Shown here one piece after another: positions 1 through 8,439 of a DNA stretch of 64,000 nt. The first letter of the stretch is position 1. Each line of letters starts with the position of its first letter. The DNA is from JANQLU01 sp964434955 (lineage in GTDB: Bacteria; Planctomycetota; Planctomycetia; Pirellulales; Pirellulaceae). The notes beneath the pieces were generated by a model, which made no database searches, was not told where the DNA came from, and was given only the letters and a program-made list of their open reading frames with translations. The position numbers were made by a program, and so were the translations under genes. The stretch lies in NCBI GenBank assembly GCA_964434955.1, contig CAYSXI010000002.1, positions 44,362 to 108,361 on the forward strand, written 5' to 3'.

Positions 1-2036
1 ACCCAACCTCTGGGCGTCTGAACGTCAGCTGGTCTCACGATTCCGCTTGGTTGACTTACTCGAAGCCGGGTGACAACAAAGCTGGCTCGGGCTCGGTTTG
101 GGTCTACAACGTGGCGGCGGGCAAAGGAACCCAATTGACGAGTGGTTTCTTCAATGATTCCAATCCGACCTTTGATCGCAAGGGCGAATTCATTTACTTC
201 TCGAGCAACCGAGCGTTCAACCGTCCCAATTACGATGACGTAAGTACTTCGTTCATCTACACGGCAACCGAAGTCCTGGTGGCAATGCCTTTGCGAACGG
301 ATGTCAAACACCCGCTTGCTCCGAAAAGCGATGAGGAAACCTGGGAAAAACCGGGTGCCAAGAAAGAAGGTGAAGGGAAAGGAAAAGACGACGCCAAAAA
401 GGGCGACGCCTCGAAATCCAAAGAAGGTGACAAAGCAAAAGCCGAGAAAAAGACTCCGATCAAAATTGAATTCGATCAGATTGAACGTCGCTGCTTTCAG
501 GTTCCTGTTTCCCAAGGTCGCTTTGGCTCCATTGCCGTCAATGACAAAGGGCAGTTGATCTACGCCCGGCTCAATGCGTCGGGCGCCCGAGGCGGCCCGG
601 GTGCCGGTTCCGGAACCGGAATCAAACTATTCGATTTTGCGGCGGACAAGAAGGAAGAGAAGTCGGTCGTCGATGGCGCCGCGGCCTTTGCGATGACTCC
701 CGACGGGAAGAAACTCGGCGTGTTTGCACGGGGTTCATTCTTTGTCGTAGCAGCGGCACCCGGCCAGAAACTTGACAAGAAAGTTTCGACGGAAGGCATG
801 ATTGCAATCGTTGAACCGCAAAAGGAATGGCGACAAATGTTTAACGATGCATGGCGAATTGAACGTGACTTCTTTTACGATCCGTACATGCATGGCGTTG
901 ACTGGATCGCCGTCAAAAGGCATTACGAAAAAATGCTTCCCGACTGCGTGACACGTCGCGATTTGAGTTTCATCATTCGCGAGATGATCTCGGAAATCAA
1001 CGTTGGCCACGCCTACTACCGCGAAGGCCAGGGAGTTGAGTCAGGACCTTCCGGCAACGTCGGCCTGCTGGGTTGCCGATTCGAACGGTCGGGCAATGCC
1101 TACCGCATTGGAGAAATTTTCCGGGGTGCGGTTTGGGATCTTGATGCACGAAACCCACTGGACCAAGCCGGAATCAAACAGGGTGAATTTATCCTGGCCG
1201 TGAATGGTGTTCCCATGCGAATGGATGAAAATCCTTACGCACCATTCCAGGGACTCGCCGGAAAAACCGTCACGCTGACAGTCAGCAAGGACGACAAGGT
1301 CGGTGATGATCGAGAAGTCGTATTCAAAACCCTGGGAAGCGACGCCGGTTTACGATTCCGCATGTGGATCGAGCAGCGACGCAAAATGGTCGAGAAGAAG
1401 TCCGGTGGGAAAATCGGTTATATCTACGTAACCAACACCGGCATCCCGGGACAAAACGACCTTGTCCGACAGTACTTCGGGCAGATCCACAAAGAAGGAT
1501 TGATCATTGATGATCGCTGGAACGGCGGCGGGCAGATTCCAACTCGATTTATCGAAATGCTGAATCGCCCGGTGACCAACTACTGGGCAACGCGGGATGG
1601 TCGCGATTGGACTTGGCCGCCCGACGCGCATCACGGTCCCAAAGCGATGCTGATCAACGGACTTGCCGGTTCGGGAGGTGACATGTTCCCCGCACTGTTC
1701 AAACAAAACCGGCTTGGAAAACTGATCGGAATGCGGACCTGGGGCGGACTGGTTGGAATCTCTGGAAACCCCGGACTGATCGATGGCTCCAGTGTCACGG
1801 CGCCGACGTTTGCGTACTATGAAAAAGACGGAACCTGGGGCATCGAGGGCCATGGAGTCGATCCCGACATCAAGGTGGTCGATGATCCTTCGAAAATGAC
1901 CGAGGGGGGAGACCCGCAGTTGGACGCGGCGATTTCGCAAGTCATGTCAGAAATCAAAGCCAATCCGTATCGCAAACCGGATCGACCTCGATATCCAAAC
2001 CGAAGCAAGTTTGGAATCGACGAAAAAGACAAATAG
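1..2036 (+). CDS. Tricorn-like S41 protease (5' end outside window)
   Basis: The reading frame is open from base 3, so the N-terminus lies outside the window; 661 residues follow the in-frame TTG at 51 and this is not a real start. Counting from that codon, residues 1-80 look like the end of a beta-propeller of the TolB/WD40 kind, 95-135 are a Lys/Glu/Asp-rich linker, 255-325 resemble the Tricorn core, 335-412 a PDZ domain, and 435-610 the S41 protease core. Likely catalytic residues are His320 (in NVGHAYY), Ser541 (in GLAGSGGD) and Glu600 (in GIEGHG), matching the Tricorn pattern. Family members cut peptides; planctomycete versions usually carry a signal peptide, which cannot be checked here. 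The gene ends at a terminator shared with the convergent DUF1571 gene. The family call is firm, the substrate unknown. Confidence 0.88.
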   Translation, partial: PTSGRLNVSWSHDSAWLTYSKPGDNKAGSGSVWVYNVAAGKGTQLTSGFFNDSNPTFDRKGEFIYFSSNRAFNRPNYDDVSTSFIYTATEVLVAMPLRTDVKHPLAPKSDEETWEKPGAKKEGEGKGKDDAKKGDASKSKEGDKAKAEKKTPIKIEFDQIERRCFQVPVSQGRFGSIAVNDKGQLIYARLNASGARGGPGAGSGTGIKLFDFAADKKEEKSVVDGAAAFAMTPDGKKLGVFARGSFFVVAAAPGQKLDKKVSTEGMIAIVEPQKEWRQMFNDAWRIERDFFYDPYMHGVDWIAVKRHYEKMLPDCVTRRDLSFIIREMISEINVGHAYYREGQGVESGPSGNVGLLGCRFERSGNAYRIGEIFRGAVWDLDARNPLDQAGIKQGEFILAVNGVPMRMDENPYAPFQGLAGKTVTLTVSKDDKVGDDREVVFKTLGSDAGLRFRMWIEQRRKMVEKKSGGKIGYIYVTNTGIPGQNDLVRQYFGQIHKEGLIIDDRWNGGGQIPTRFIEMLNRPVTNYWATRDGRDWTWPPDAHHGPKAMLINGLAGSGGDMFPALFKQNRLGKLIGMRTWGGLVGISGNPGLIDGSSVTAPTFAYYEKDGTWGIEGHGVDPDIKVVDDPSKMTEGGDPQLDAAISQVMSEIKANPYRKPDRPRYPNRSKFGIDEKDK

Positions 2037-2053
2037 GTCTTCGGTCACTCCAT

Positions 2054-2089
2054 AAAAAAAAGGGAAGGCAAAAATGCCTTCCCTTTTTT
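2054..2089. terminator. Bidirectional intrinsic terminator
   Basis: A near-perfect hairpin, with arm AAAAAAGGGAAGGC at 2056-2069, loop AAAAAT, and arm GCCTTCCCTTTTTT at 2076-2089. It has an A tract on one side and a T tract on the other, so it can end transcription from both directions. It lies between the convergent protease and DUF1571 genes, 17 bp from each stop codon. Confidence 0.9.
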
Positions 2090-2105
2090 GTTTCCCAAAG
2101 AACGA

Positions 2106-3014
2106 CTATCGGTAATCGTAGGCGTCGTTCTTGTGATTGAAGTCCTCATCCGTCAATCCAACGTTGGTCTGGATATTGACGTAAGTGTACTCTTCAAGAA
2201 TCTTTGGCTTGGCACCTTCGGAAGTCGGCCAATCGTAGGCGACATAGCGAACCGGCAGATTCAACTCTTTGTCAATGTAAACTTTCGCTTTGTAGAATTC
2301 ATAAGGAGCCTTCTTTTCCTTGTGAATCAATTCGATCATTTGACATGGTCGCTTGTTGATTTTGGCTGTTTCCGAGACGTTAACAACGCAATCGCCCGCT
2401 TCGCGATCCCGGCTGGCTTTCTCAATCAGTTTCTTGACGAGGTTTTCGATTCCCGCATCGTAGATCGGATATTTATTGCCTTTCATGGCCAAGTTTCCAT
2501 CGGGGTCGAGTCGAACCGTGATTCGTCCCATGGCCGTTTTTGGATTGGCGTGAGCAATGATCTTGCCCTTGTTTTCGCCTTCAACCCAAATGCATTCCTG
2601 CCCACGGATATCCGTTGGCTTCAGAAATCGCATGTAGATACTGAAAGGAACTTTCTTGCCATCCACTTCACGCTCGTTGCGAATTTTGAACTTGATGTAT
2701 TCGGTGTCGCCAAGAACGCCGTTTACACGTTCGCGTTTCACCATCATACCGGTGTAGTCGTAGAGGTCTTTTTTAATCCGCTCGAGGCCTTCCTCGGCCG
2801 TCTTGATGCATGGAGTCAACGGATGAGCTTCAAACGCATCCGTGGATTTGGTTGCCGAAGCGTTTTTGGCGGGAACTTTCGCCTGGCTGGTGTTTTTCGC
2901 AACGCGGAAAACCGGTTCCTTGGTTTTCTTTTGCGCCGCCGACGGCATGGCGATCGCGGCAACAATCGCAATCGTCATTGCGATGGTCGAACAGCGAGTC
3001 AGAGATTGCAGCAT
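2106..3014 (-). CDS. Exported DUF1571 protein
   Basis: 302 residues from the ATG at 3014, chosen because AAGGAGGA lies 5 nt upstream; the frame runs open further to 3101 but without a comparable ribosome site. Residues 1-28 form a Sec signal peptide ending in SAAQ. The mature part starts with a Lys/Ala/Ser-rich stretch and then resembles DUF1571: an N-terminal helix with YDYTGMMVKRERV, then beta strands such as IYMRFL and GQECIWVEGENKGK, and a Tyr-rich C-terminus. DUF1571 proteins are common in planctomycetes and have no established function; the fold resembles LolA/LolB-type lipid carriers, so a role in the envelope is a guess. It stands alone, with a terminator after it. Confidence 0.85.
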   Translation of the reverse strand: MLQSLTRCSTIAMTIAIVAAIAMPSAAQKKTKEPVFRVAKNTSQAKVPAKNASATKSTDAFEAHPLTPCIKTAEEGLERIKKDLYDYTGMMVKRERVNGVLGDTEYIKFKIRNEREVDGKKVPFSIYMRFLKPTDIRGQECIWVEGENKGKIIAHANPKTAMGRITVRLDPDGNLAMKGNKYPIYDAGIENLVKKLIEKASRDREAGDCVVNVSETAKINKRPCQMIELIHKEKKAPYEFYKAKVYIDKELNLPVRYVAYDWPTSEGAKPKILEEYTYVNIQTNVGLTDEDFNHKNDAYDYR

Positions 3015-3530
3015 GGAATCCTCCTTGATTGATCCGCAATGAGTCCAACAAATTGAGCGGCGGCTTGGTTTGAAGAACGAATTCTGGCGGAGTTGATACA
3101 TGAAAACGAAGCGACGTCCGTTTTCGTTTAGTCCTTAGTAATATCATTCGGGAATCGCAATGTCATCATCCAATTCCCAATTCTAAATCTGTAATGCTAG
3201 CAGTTTCCTTCAGGTTTCACTTTCCGTCAAAGTTTCACGTCGACGTCAAGCCGCACAAGTTCTGTTCGCATGAACGCCCGGAAACTGGAAAAGGTTCACG
3301 CAAAAATGTGCAAGTCAATCAGCGAACAAAAAATATCTGCTACGTCGTTTATCGAATGGCAAGACGTGAATCGACAGGCGGAAATGTTGCCCTAGTTTCC
3401 GCGGCGGGAACCACCCGCAAACTCGGATTACCTAACCGGAAACGTCGACGGAATCAGCACTACAACCGGATTTGGTTTCCAAACTGCTTCCCGGAGAATT
3501 CACCGGCAAATGCAAGCACATTGCGAAGAA
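3015..3530. other. Intergenic region upstream of the DUF1571 gene
   Basis: About 515 bp between two minus-strand genes. It must hold the promoter of the DUF1571 gene and the end of the histidine kinase transcript. An ORF-like stretch on the plus strand (3194-3562) has no ribosome site and protein-unlike composition. I see no hairpin, repeat or RNA gene. Confidence 0.5.
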
Positions 3531-5300
3531 TCAGGAGGTGGTATCGCGATTGTGATACATGAACTTGGTGATCGTCTTTTCATCGTAGGATTCGGCTTCG
3601 CCGTCCGTGTGAACATCGGCGAAATCCTGAAACACGGGAAGCGACATGCGAAAGGTCGTTCCCATTCCGTGTTCGCTTTGGACCGTCAGATCGCCGCCGT
3701 GTTCGCGACAATTCTTCCGGGCAATGGTCAGGCCAAGCCCCGTTCCGCGCCCGCCCTTGGTGCTCGTGAAGGGCGAGAAAATTCGCTTGAGATTGGCTTC
3801 TTTGATTCCCACGCCGTTGTCAGAGATATCGAGATAGTAGAATTCGTGATCGCGTTCCAGTCGCACGAGGACTTCGCCATGCCCGTCGGCACAGGCATCA
3901 ATGGCATTCAGCAGCAGATTGTGGATAGCACGCTGAATCATCTCGGAGTCCACCGAAACGACCACGGCTGTCTCTGGCAGTTCGTTCTTGATTTCGACAT
4001 TGCTCTGCTCGGCGTAGTTTCCAATCATCTCGATGGCTTCGCCGACAATATCCGCAAGCAACAGCGTTTCCAGCTTGGGCTCCCGATCTTTGCTAAAGGA
4101 AAGCATGTCGAGAACCAGATCCGAGATCTTCCCCTGATTTTTTTCGACGATATTCCAACCCTGCTCAATCACCTGGGGATCGCTGTCCGCCAGGCCTTGT
4201 TTGATCATGTAGCCGCCGCCGCCAATACCCTGCATGATATTTTTGATCTGGTGCGCGAGCATGGCAACGATTTCACCGATCGCCGACATGCGTTCGCTGT
4301 GGACCAAAGCCGTTGAAAAGATCTTGTCTTCGATCGCTGTACCCGCTTGATGGCCGATCGTGATAATTAGCTTGAGTTGTTCCTCGGAAAACCCACGTGA
4401 CAACATGAAGTCACTGTCACTCAAACGAATTTCTTCGTCATCATCTTTTTCGATCAGTCCTTCGATGTAGATAAGCCCGACGCGGCCGTATCGTCCGTAC
4501 ATCGGGGTACAAATGACTTGACGATGTTCGGCTCGATTTTCGTCGAGCTGGATTCGTCGACTCGCCAGAATCCCCTGGTTTTCAGCCAGGGCTTTTTCCA
4601 GAATCACGCGAGGCGTTTCATAATTTTTCTCGTCCAGCGAAGGGTCATTGAACTTCTTGGCCTGGACCTTGATTTCCAGGCCGGGTTCCTCGTCGATAAG
4701 CATGATGCAGCCGAAACGAGCGTCGACGAGTTTGAAAATAATATCGAGCATCCGCTGAAGAATTTCGTCGATGTCATTGGCCGTAGAATTGGTCAGCGAC
4801 GCACTGTAAAGAATCCGCAGTTGTTCCGTCGCCTTGGTTGCCGATTCACCTTTTCCCCCGACGGCAGAAACCAGTTCATTGAAATCGGGAATGGATTCGG
4901 CCCCGACGCTTCGCAATACCTTGGAATGGGCAACGACATTTTCTTCCATGTCCGCCAACTTGATCGCGGAGCTGTTTCCATCGGAGCTGATTGACAGACC
5001 TTCGGTAAATAACAGTAGCGACCCGCCAATCAGGATTTTGTCGCCACTGGACAGGTAGCTGACTTCGACGTTCTCGTCGTTAATGGTGGTGCCGTTCGAG
5101 CTTTCCAGGTCAATCAGCTTGTAACGGGAGCCCTCGAAGACGATTTCTGCATGCCGCCTTGAGGCTTTGCTGTCCAGCAGTTGAATGTCATTGGTTCCGT
5201 GACGACCAATGCTCGTGGAGCGGGAGTTCAGTTCAAATCGCCGGCCGCGATCTTTTCCACGGAGTACAAAGAGGGTGCTGGAAAAAGAAACTTCACTCAT
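3531..5300 (-). CDS. FHA-GAF sensor histidine kinase, cytoplasmic
   Basis: 589 residues, no signal peptide or membrane segment. Residues 5-100 are an FHA domain (IGRHGTND, SRRHAEI, SSNGTTIN), which binds phosphothreonine. Residues 160-330 look like a GAF domain. The kinase core follows: H-box with His350 (MLAHQIKN), N-box around 461-467 (NLLLNAID), G1 box DNGVG at 494-498, and G2 GRGTGLGL at 517-524. The likely role is autophosphorylation at His350 in response to a phosphorylated Ser/Thr partner and a small ligand. No response regulator lies in the window, so this is an orphan kinase. The FHA domain suggests crosstalk with Hanks-type kinases. Translation ends just before a 500 bp gap; upstream is a small lipoprotein on the same strand, 84 bp away. 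Confidence 0.92.
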   Translation of the reverse strand: MSEVSFSSTLFVLRGKDRGRRFELNSRSTSIGRHGTNDIQLLDSKASRRHAEIVFEGSRYKLIDLESSNGTTINDENVEVSYLSSGDKILIGGSLLLFTEGLSISSDGNSSAIKLADMEENVVAHSKVLRSVGAESIPDFNELVSAVGGKGESATKATEQLRILYSASLTNSTANDIDEILQRMLDIIFKLVDARFGCIMLIDEEPGLEIKVQAKKFNDPSLDEKNYETPRVILEKALAENQGILASRRIQLDENRAEHRQVICTPMYGRYGRVGLIYIEGLIEKDDDEEIRLSDSDFMLSRGFSEEQLKLIITIGHQAGTAIEDKIFSTALVHSERMSAIGEIVAMLAHQIKNIMQGIGGGGYMIKQGLADSDPQVIEQGWNIVEKNQGKISDLVLDMLSFSKDREPKLETLLLADIVGEAIEMIGNYAEQSNVEIKNELPETAVVVSVDSEMIQRAIHNLLLNAIDACADGHGEVLVRLERDHEFYYLDISDNGVGIKEANLKRIFSPFTSTKGGRGTGLGLTIARKNCREHGGDLTVQSEHGMGTTFRMSLPVFQDFADVHTDGEAESYDEKTITKFMYHNRDTTS

Positions 5301-5384
5301 GGTTGAAAGGTTACCTGGATCGTGCTTGGTTCAGCGTAGCGAGCTGATATCGACGCGCGACCCAGGATTCCATGAGTCGCAACG

Positions 5385-5666
5385 TTAGTTTTTCGGGCCG
5401 GTCAACGAAGGCGAATCACTCGAGGTTTTTTCCTCGTCTTTCTTTTCGTCCTTCTTATTGTCGCCGTCAGAATCGTCCCCGTCGGCGTCGTCACCGTCTT
5501 CATCGTCACCGTCGCTGATATCCAGAAAATCATCGCCCAGTTCTTCCTCTTTGGGATCCTGGTCGACATTTTTTGGCGATTTGTCAGCACAGCCGACTGG
5601 CAAAGTCAAAAAAGCGATCAAAAGCGCAACGCACGTTTTGGTAAGAATCCGTTCCAAGAGACTCAT
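5385..5666 (-). CDS. Small Asp-rich lipoprotein
   Basis: 93 residues. A signal peptide of about 25 residues ends in the lipobox LPVGC, so Cys26 is probably lipidated. The mature protein is almost wholly acidic: residues 40-70 hold a GDD-type repeat with an Asp at nearly every second position, and a Lys/Glu/Ser tail follows. Such runs can bind calcium loosely, but the spacing is not that of a dockerin or EF-hand. GGAG lies about 11 nt upstream of the ATG. It is on the same strand as the histidine kinase and upstream of it, so they could be co-transcribed. No known family recognised. Confidence 0.72.
   Translation of the reverse strand: MSLLERILTKTCVALLIAFLTLPVGCADKSPKNVDQDPKEEELGDDFLDISDGDDEDGDDADGDDSDGDNKKDEKKDEEKTSSDSPSLTGPKN
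5473..5517 (-). repeat. 15-nt in-frame tandem repeat, three imperfect copies
   Basis: Units at 5473-5487, 5488-5502 and 5503-5517 share TCGTCxCCGTC and encode the repeated GDD-containing pentapeptide of the acidic lipoprotein. Confidence 0.75.
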
Positions 5667-5920
5667 CTGAGGTTACTCCATAATTACTTATTTGGGGCCG
5701 AAGCCAATTGCCATCCTTTGACAATCACTTTTATCGGACTCCATTAATTTAAGCTGAATTCTTGTCGGGCAAAATATGATTTTCCTGCAGAATTCATGTC
5801 AAAGAATGTGAATTCGACCGGATTGAGAAGCCGGATGTGCGGTCAAATCGGGAGAGTTTGGGCGGGAGCCAGCAATCGCGCGGCGAGAATATCGCTTCAG
5901 GATCGGCAGGAAATGCGCAC
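5667..5920. other. Intergenic region between two lipoprotein genes
   Basis: About 250 bp before the terminator at 5921. It should hold the promoter of the Asp-rich lipoprotein. Nothing else recognisable; the small ORFs here on both strands lack ribosome sites. Confidence 0.4.
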
Positions 5921-5952
5921 AAAAAAAAGCGACCCTCGACAAGGATCGCTTT
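5921..5952 (-). terminator. Intrinsic terminator of the small Lys-rich lipoprotein
   Basis: Read on the minus strand: hairpin AAAGCGATCC / GGGTCGCTTT (5926-5952, one wobble pair), followed by eight T. It starts 22 bp after the stop codon at 5975. Confidence 0.85.
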
Positions 5953-5974
5953 AGTTTTCATATCGAGACTACGA

Positions 5975-6139
5975 CTACTTGCCGCCATTCTCTGTTTTTT
6001 CTTTGCTCTTTTTCACAGCATCTTCAGCTGCTTTTGGATTGTCGCGAGCGTCTTTGGCTTTACCTGGACCACAACCGATCGCGTTAACTGAAAACATGCC
6101 GATGACGCAAGCCAGCATAAGCATTGTAAACTTCTTCAT
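5975..6139 (-). CDS. Small Lys-rich lipoprotein
   Basis: 54 residues from the ATG at 6139, the only start that puts a signal peptide (MKKFTMLMLACVIG) at the N-terminus; an upstream frame extension to 6172 would bury it. The lipobox is NAIGC with Cys23. The 31-residue mature part is charged (KAKDARDNPKAAEDAVKK) and probably helical. A strong terminator follows directly, which supports a real single-gene transcript. Similar short lysine-rich lipoproteins are frequent in planctomycetes; function unknown. Confidence 0.75.
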   Translation of the reverse strand: MKKFTMLMLACVIGMFSVNAIGCGPGKAKDARDNPKAAEDAVKKSKEKTENGGK

Positions 6140-6559
6140 GGATTTATTCCTACTAAAAGTACCTAATGTCACCCTGGCTTCGACGGCCAGACAAGTTCGC
6201 GCCCATTCGCCAAGGCAACATAAGACCTTGTTGTGAAAGCAGCAATCTGAACGCTGAGTTTATTTTTTTTAATTCAGTTTATGAATTCAAGGGGTATTGG
6301 TCGCGTTTTTTTAACGTTCCTGCAAAAACGCTTTCGCGCAAATCGGTTCTATCAGTTCGTTAATCCACCCGTTCTTCAATTTATTCCCATTGGAATTTGA
6401 ACTCGGATTCGGGCGGTCATGAAATGAAGGGGCAAATCCCGAGAGATTTGGAATTTCTAATTCGGGAAAAGATTGTCAAAAATTGGAATAACGGCGAATG
6501 CCCCGGGGTCTTATTTCGTGGCCTGTTCCCTAAAATCCAATATTGTGGCGAATTTCGTT
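6140..6559. other. Divergent intergenic region (lipoprotein / ECF sigma)
   Basis: About 420 bp between divergent genes, AT-rich around 6250-6320. It should contain promoters for both. The sigma factor frame is open back to a TTG at 6473, so its 5' boundary is uncertain. I see no hairpin or RNA gene. Confidence 0.45.
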
Positions 6560-7198
6560 ATGATTACTCCCGGTAATCTAGCTCGTGAACGCGATCGAAA
6601 ATCGGCGAATTTTCTGCACAACACGTTGGATACTTTGGAACCTGCATCGGACAATCACCCCTCGGATGTCACCGTTTTGGATAGCCAGGCATCAGATTCG
6701 GTTTGCGAAATCAACATTCATTGGCTGATTGAGAATCACCATGAATCGGTCTATCGCTACGCGTACCGCCTGACGGGCAACGTGAGCGACGCGGAGGATT
6801 TGACGCAGCAGACGTTCATGATGGCTCATCAGCGATTGGATCAGCTTCGCGAACCCGCCAAGTGTCTTTCCTGGATGCTGACGATTGTTCGCAATTCGTT
6901 TTTAAAAATGAATCGACGCCAGCGACCTAGCTGCGCTGCCAATCTGGATCTGGATGTGGACCAGGTGCAACAGCCGCAGCTGGATGAAATTGAAATCGAT
7001 TCGGAACGATTGCAAATGGCCTTTGATCAACTGGAATCCACCCAGAGGATCATCTTGATGATGTTTTATTTTGAGCAGTTGTCGTACAAACAGATCGCAA
7101 GCAAACTGGATTTGAAAATCGGGACCGTCATGAGTCGACTGTCCCGCGCCAAATCGCGACTCCGAGGTTGCTTGCTTGCTTTGGAATCTGGCGAATAA
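6560..7198 (+). CDS. ECF-type RNA polymerase sigma factor
   Basis: 212 residues from the ATG at 6560; a TTG at 6473 in the same frame would add 29 residues that look unlike a protein start. After a weakly conserved N-terminal stretch of about 55 residues comes sigma region 2 (HHESVYRYAYRLTGNVSDAEDLTQQTF, about 60-125) and then region 4 with its helix-turn-helix (YKQIASKLDLKIGTVMSRLSRAKSRL, about 170-200). This is the classic two-domain ECF layout. Twelve bases downstream begins a membrane protein that looks like its anti-sigma factor, so the pair probably forms an autoregulated signalling unit. The signal and target promoters are unknown. Confidence 0.92.
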   Translation: MITPGNLARERDRKSANFLHNTLDTLEPASDNHPSDVTVLDSQASDSVCEINIHWLIENHHESVYRYAYRLTGNVSDAEDLTQQTFMMAHQRLDQLREPAKCLSWMLTIVRNSFLKMNRRQRPSCAANLDLDVDQVQQPQLDEIEIDSERLQMAFDQLESTQRIILMMFYFEQLSYKQIASKLDLKIGTVMSRLSRAKSRLRGCLLALESGE

Positions 7199-7210
7199 TT
7201 TAGAACCACG

Positions 7211-8365
7211 ATGAATCAACCGAAACCAATACCGCCTGAAATCAAAGAACGAATCGATGCCGGTGTGAACATCGACGAAGGTCGCGAACTGCGTTCGTGG
7301 GCCGACGAAAGCGATGAACATCAGGCGACACTCGATCAAGCCGTTGGGATCAATCGCCAATTTGATCAAAAAATTGGCGATGCCATTGACGACATTCCAG
7401 TCCCGGCCGGGCTCAAATCGCGGCTGCTTGAAAATATTGCCAACCAGGCACAACTTGCTGACGGGGCACAACTTGCTGACGGGACACAACTTGCTGACGG
7501 GGAAAAGGCTGCTAGTGCGTTCGACGACGAACTTCGGGTCGAGCCGATTGAGGCGTTACCGGTTCGAGAGTCTGGCTACGCGGAAGATGCTCAAGCTTCG
7601 GAACTCCCGGCCGCCAAGGCACAGGATTCTGACTTATCTTCAGCGGCCCGTTCGAGTCGCAAGCGAGTCAGAGACAGCGGCCTAAGCAACAACAGCGGCC
7701 TAAGCAACAACAGCGGCCCAAGAAGCAGCAGCGGCTCAAGAAACAGAAGCTCGCGAAAGTGGCTTATTTCCCTTTCGGGCATCGCGGCTGCTCTCTTGGT
7801 TTTGTCAGCAGGGACTTTTGGATATCGCCAGCTCAATCCGCCTTCGGTGATTGATTTGGCACAGGTCTCGGAAGAATCAGAAAGCTGGATCAGTCAGCTG
7901 GAAAATAATGACCCGACGGAATTCAAGTCACTCGAGGACAGGCCCTTCGAACGGTGCCCGGACTTGCTGTACGACAAGCTCAAGGCGATTGGCTACCGAA
8001 CTTTGAATACTTCTTACGGGCTCGCCTACGGCTCGGTTTTTGAGTTCTTGCCAAACAACGAAGGACCCGCTCGATGCTATGTCCTGACTTTTGAACTTGG
8101 TGTGATGGATCGCTTGTGGAATTACGAAGTGGATCTTAGCAACAAGATCCCCCAGAATGGCCAACCTGCTTCGCGTTCCAATCACTGGATCGGGGCATCA
8201 AAATCCGAAAACAACTTCGTGCACGTGGTGATGATCAAGAGCAAACACTCGACGGGCGAATCCCACTACCAGATGATTCGCAAGCCCGACTACATCACCA
8301 CTTATGTTGAGTTACCGGAAGAAATTCGCAGGCAATTGGATCAGTTGATGCAAACGCAATTCTAA
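7211..8365 (+). CDS. Putative membrane-bound anti-sigma factor
   Basis: 384 residues. Residues 1-75 are charged and cytoplasmic, with an anti-sigma-like opening (EIKERIDAGVNIDEGRELRSW). Residues 80-97 hold three copies of AQLADG and 156-180 hold SGLSNN-type repeats, both from tandem DNA repeats. A single membrane helix spans 184-205, preceded by Arg/Lys-rich residues (inside). Residues 215-384 would lie outside and match nothing I know; they contain a few aromatics and one Cys pair (ERCPDL, GPARCYVL). The position 12 bp after an ECF sigma gene is the main argument for the role. No zinc-binding HxxxCxxC motif is present, so it is not a ZAS-type anti-sigma. Confidence 0.7.
   Translation: MNQPKPIPPEIKERIDAGVNIDEGRELRSWADESDEHQATLDQAVGINRQFDQKIGDAIDDIPVPAGLKSRLLENIANQAQLADGAQLADGTQLADGEKAASAFDDELRVEPIEALPVRESGYAEDAQASELPAAKAQDSDLSSAARSSRKRVRDSGLSNNSGLSNNSGPRSSSGSRNRSSRKWLISLSGIAAALLVLSAGTFGYRQLNPPSVIDLAQVSEESESWISQLENNDPTEFKSLEDRPFERCPDLLYDKLKAIGYRTLNTSYGLAYGSVFEFLPNNEGPARCYVLTFELGVMDRLWNYEVDLSNKIPQNGQPASRSNHWIGASKSENNFVHVVMIKSKHSTGESHYQMIRKPDYITTYVELPEEIRRQLDQLMQTQF
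7448..7501 (+). repeat. 18-nt tandem repeat, three copies, in frame
   Basis: GCACAACTTGCTGACGGG at 7448-7465 and 7466-7483 is identical; the third copy at 7484-7501 differs in the first base only. It encodes AQLADG repeats in the linker of the anti-sigma protein. The near-identity at silent positions points to recent duplication. Confidence 0.95.
7676..7747 (+). repeat. 18-nt tandem repeat, four copies (two perfect), in frame
   Basis: AGCGGCCTAAGCAACAAC at 7676-7693 and 7694-7711 is identical; copies at 7712-7729 and 7730-7747 have diverged. They encode the Ser/Asn/Gly stretch just before the membrane helix of the same protein. Confidence 0.9.
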
Positions 8366-8439
8366 TATCGACCTTCCGTCGCTGCCGCAATCGATCGCGG
8401 CTAACTCGGCTTGACGTTCGACCCATTCGGCCGGGTCAA

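Noticed and set aside
2088..3032. 314-codon plus-strand ORF antisense to the DUF1571 gene
   Set aside because: It is the mirror of a gene with a clear signal peptide, a ribosome site and a family match on the other strand; it has no ribosome site of its own.
3510..4316. 268-codon plus-strand ORF antisense to the histidine kinase
   Set aside because: It overlaps the conserved kinase core on the opposite strand; the kinase motifs fix the true frame.
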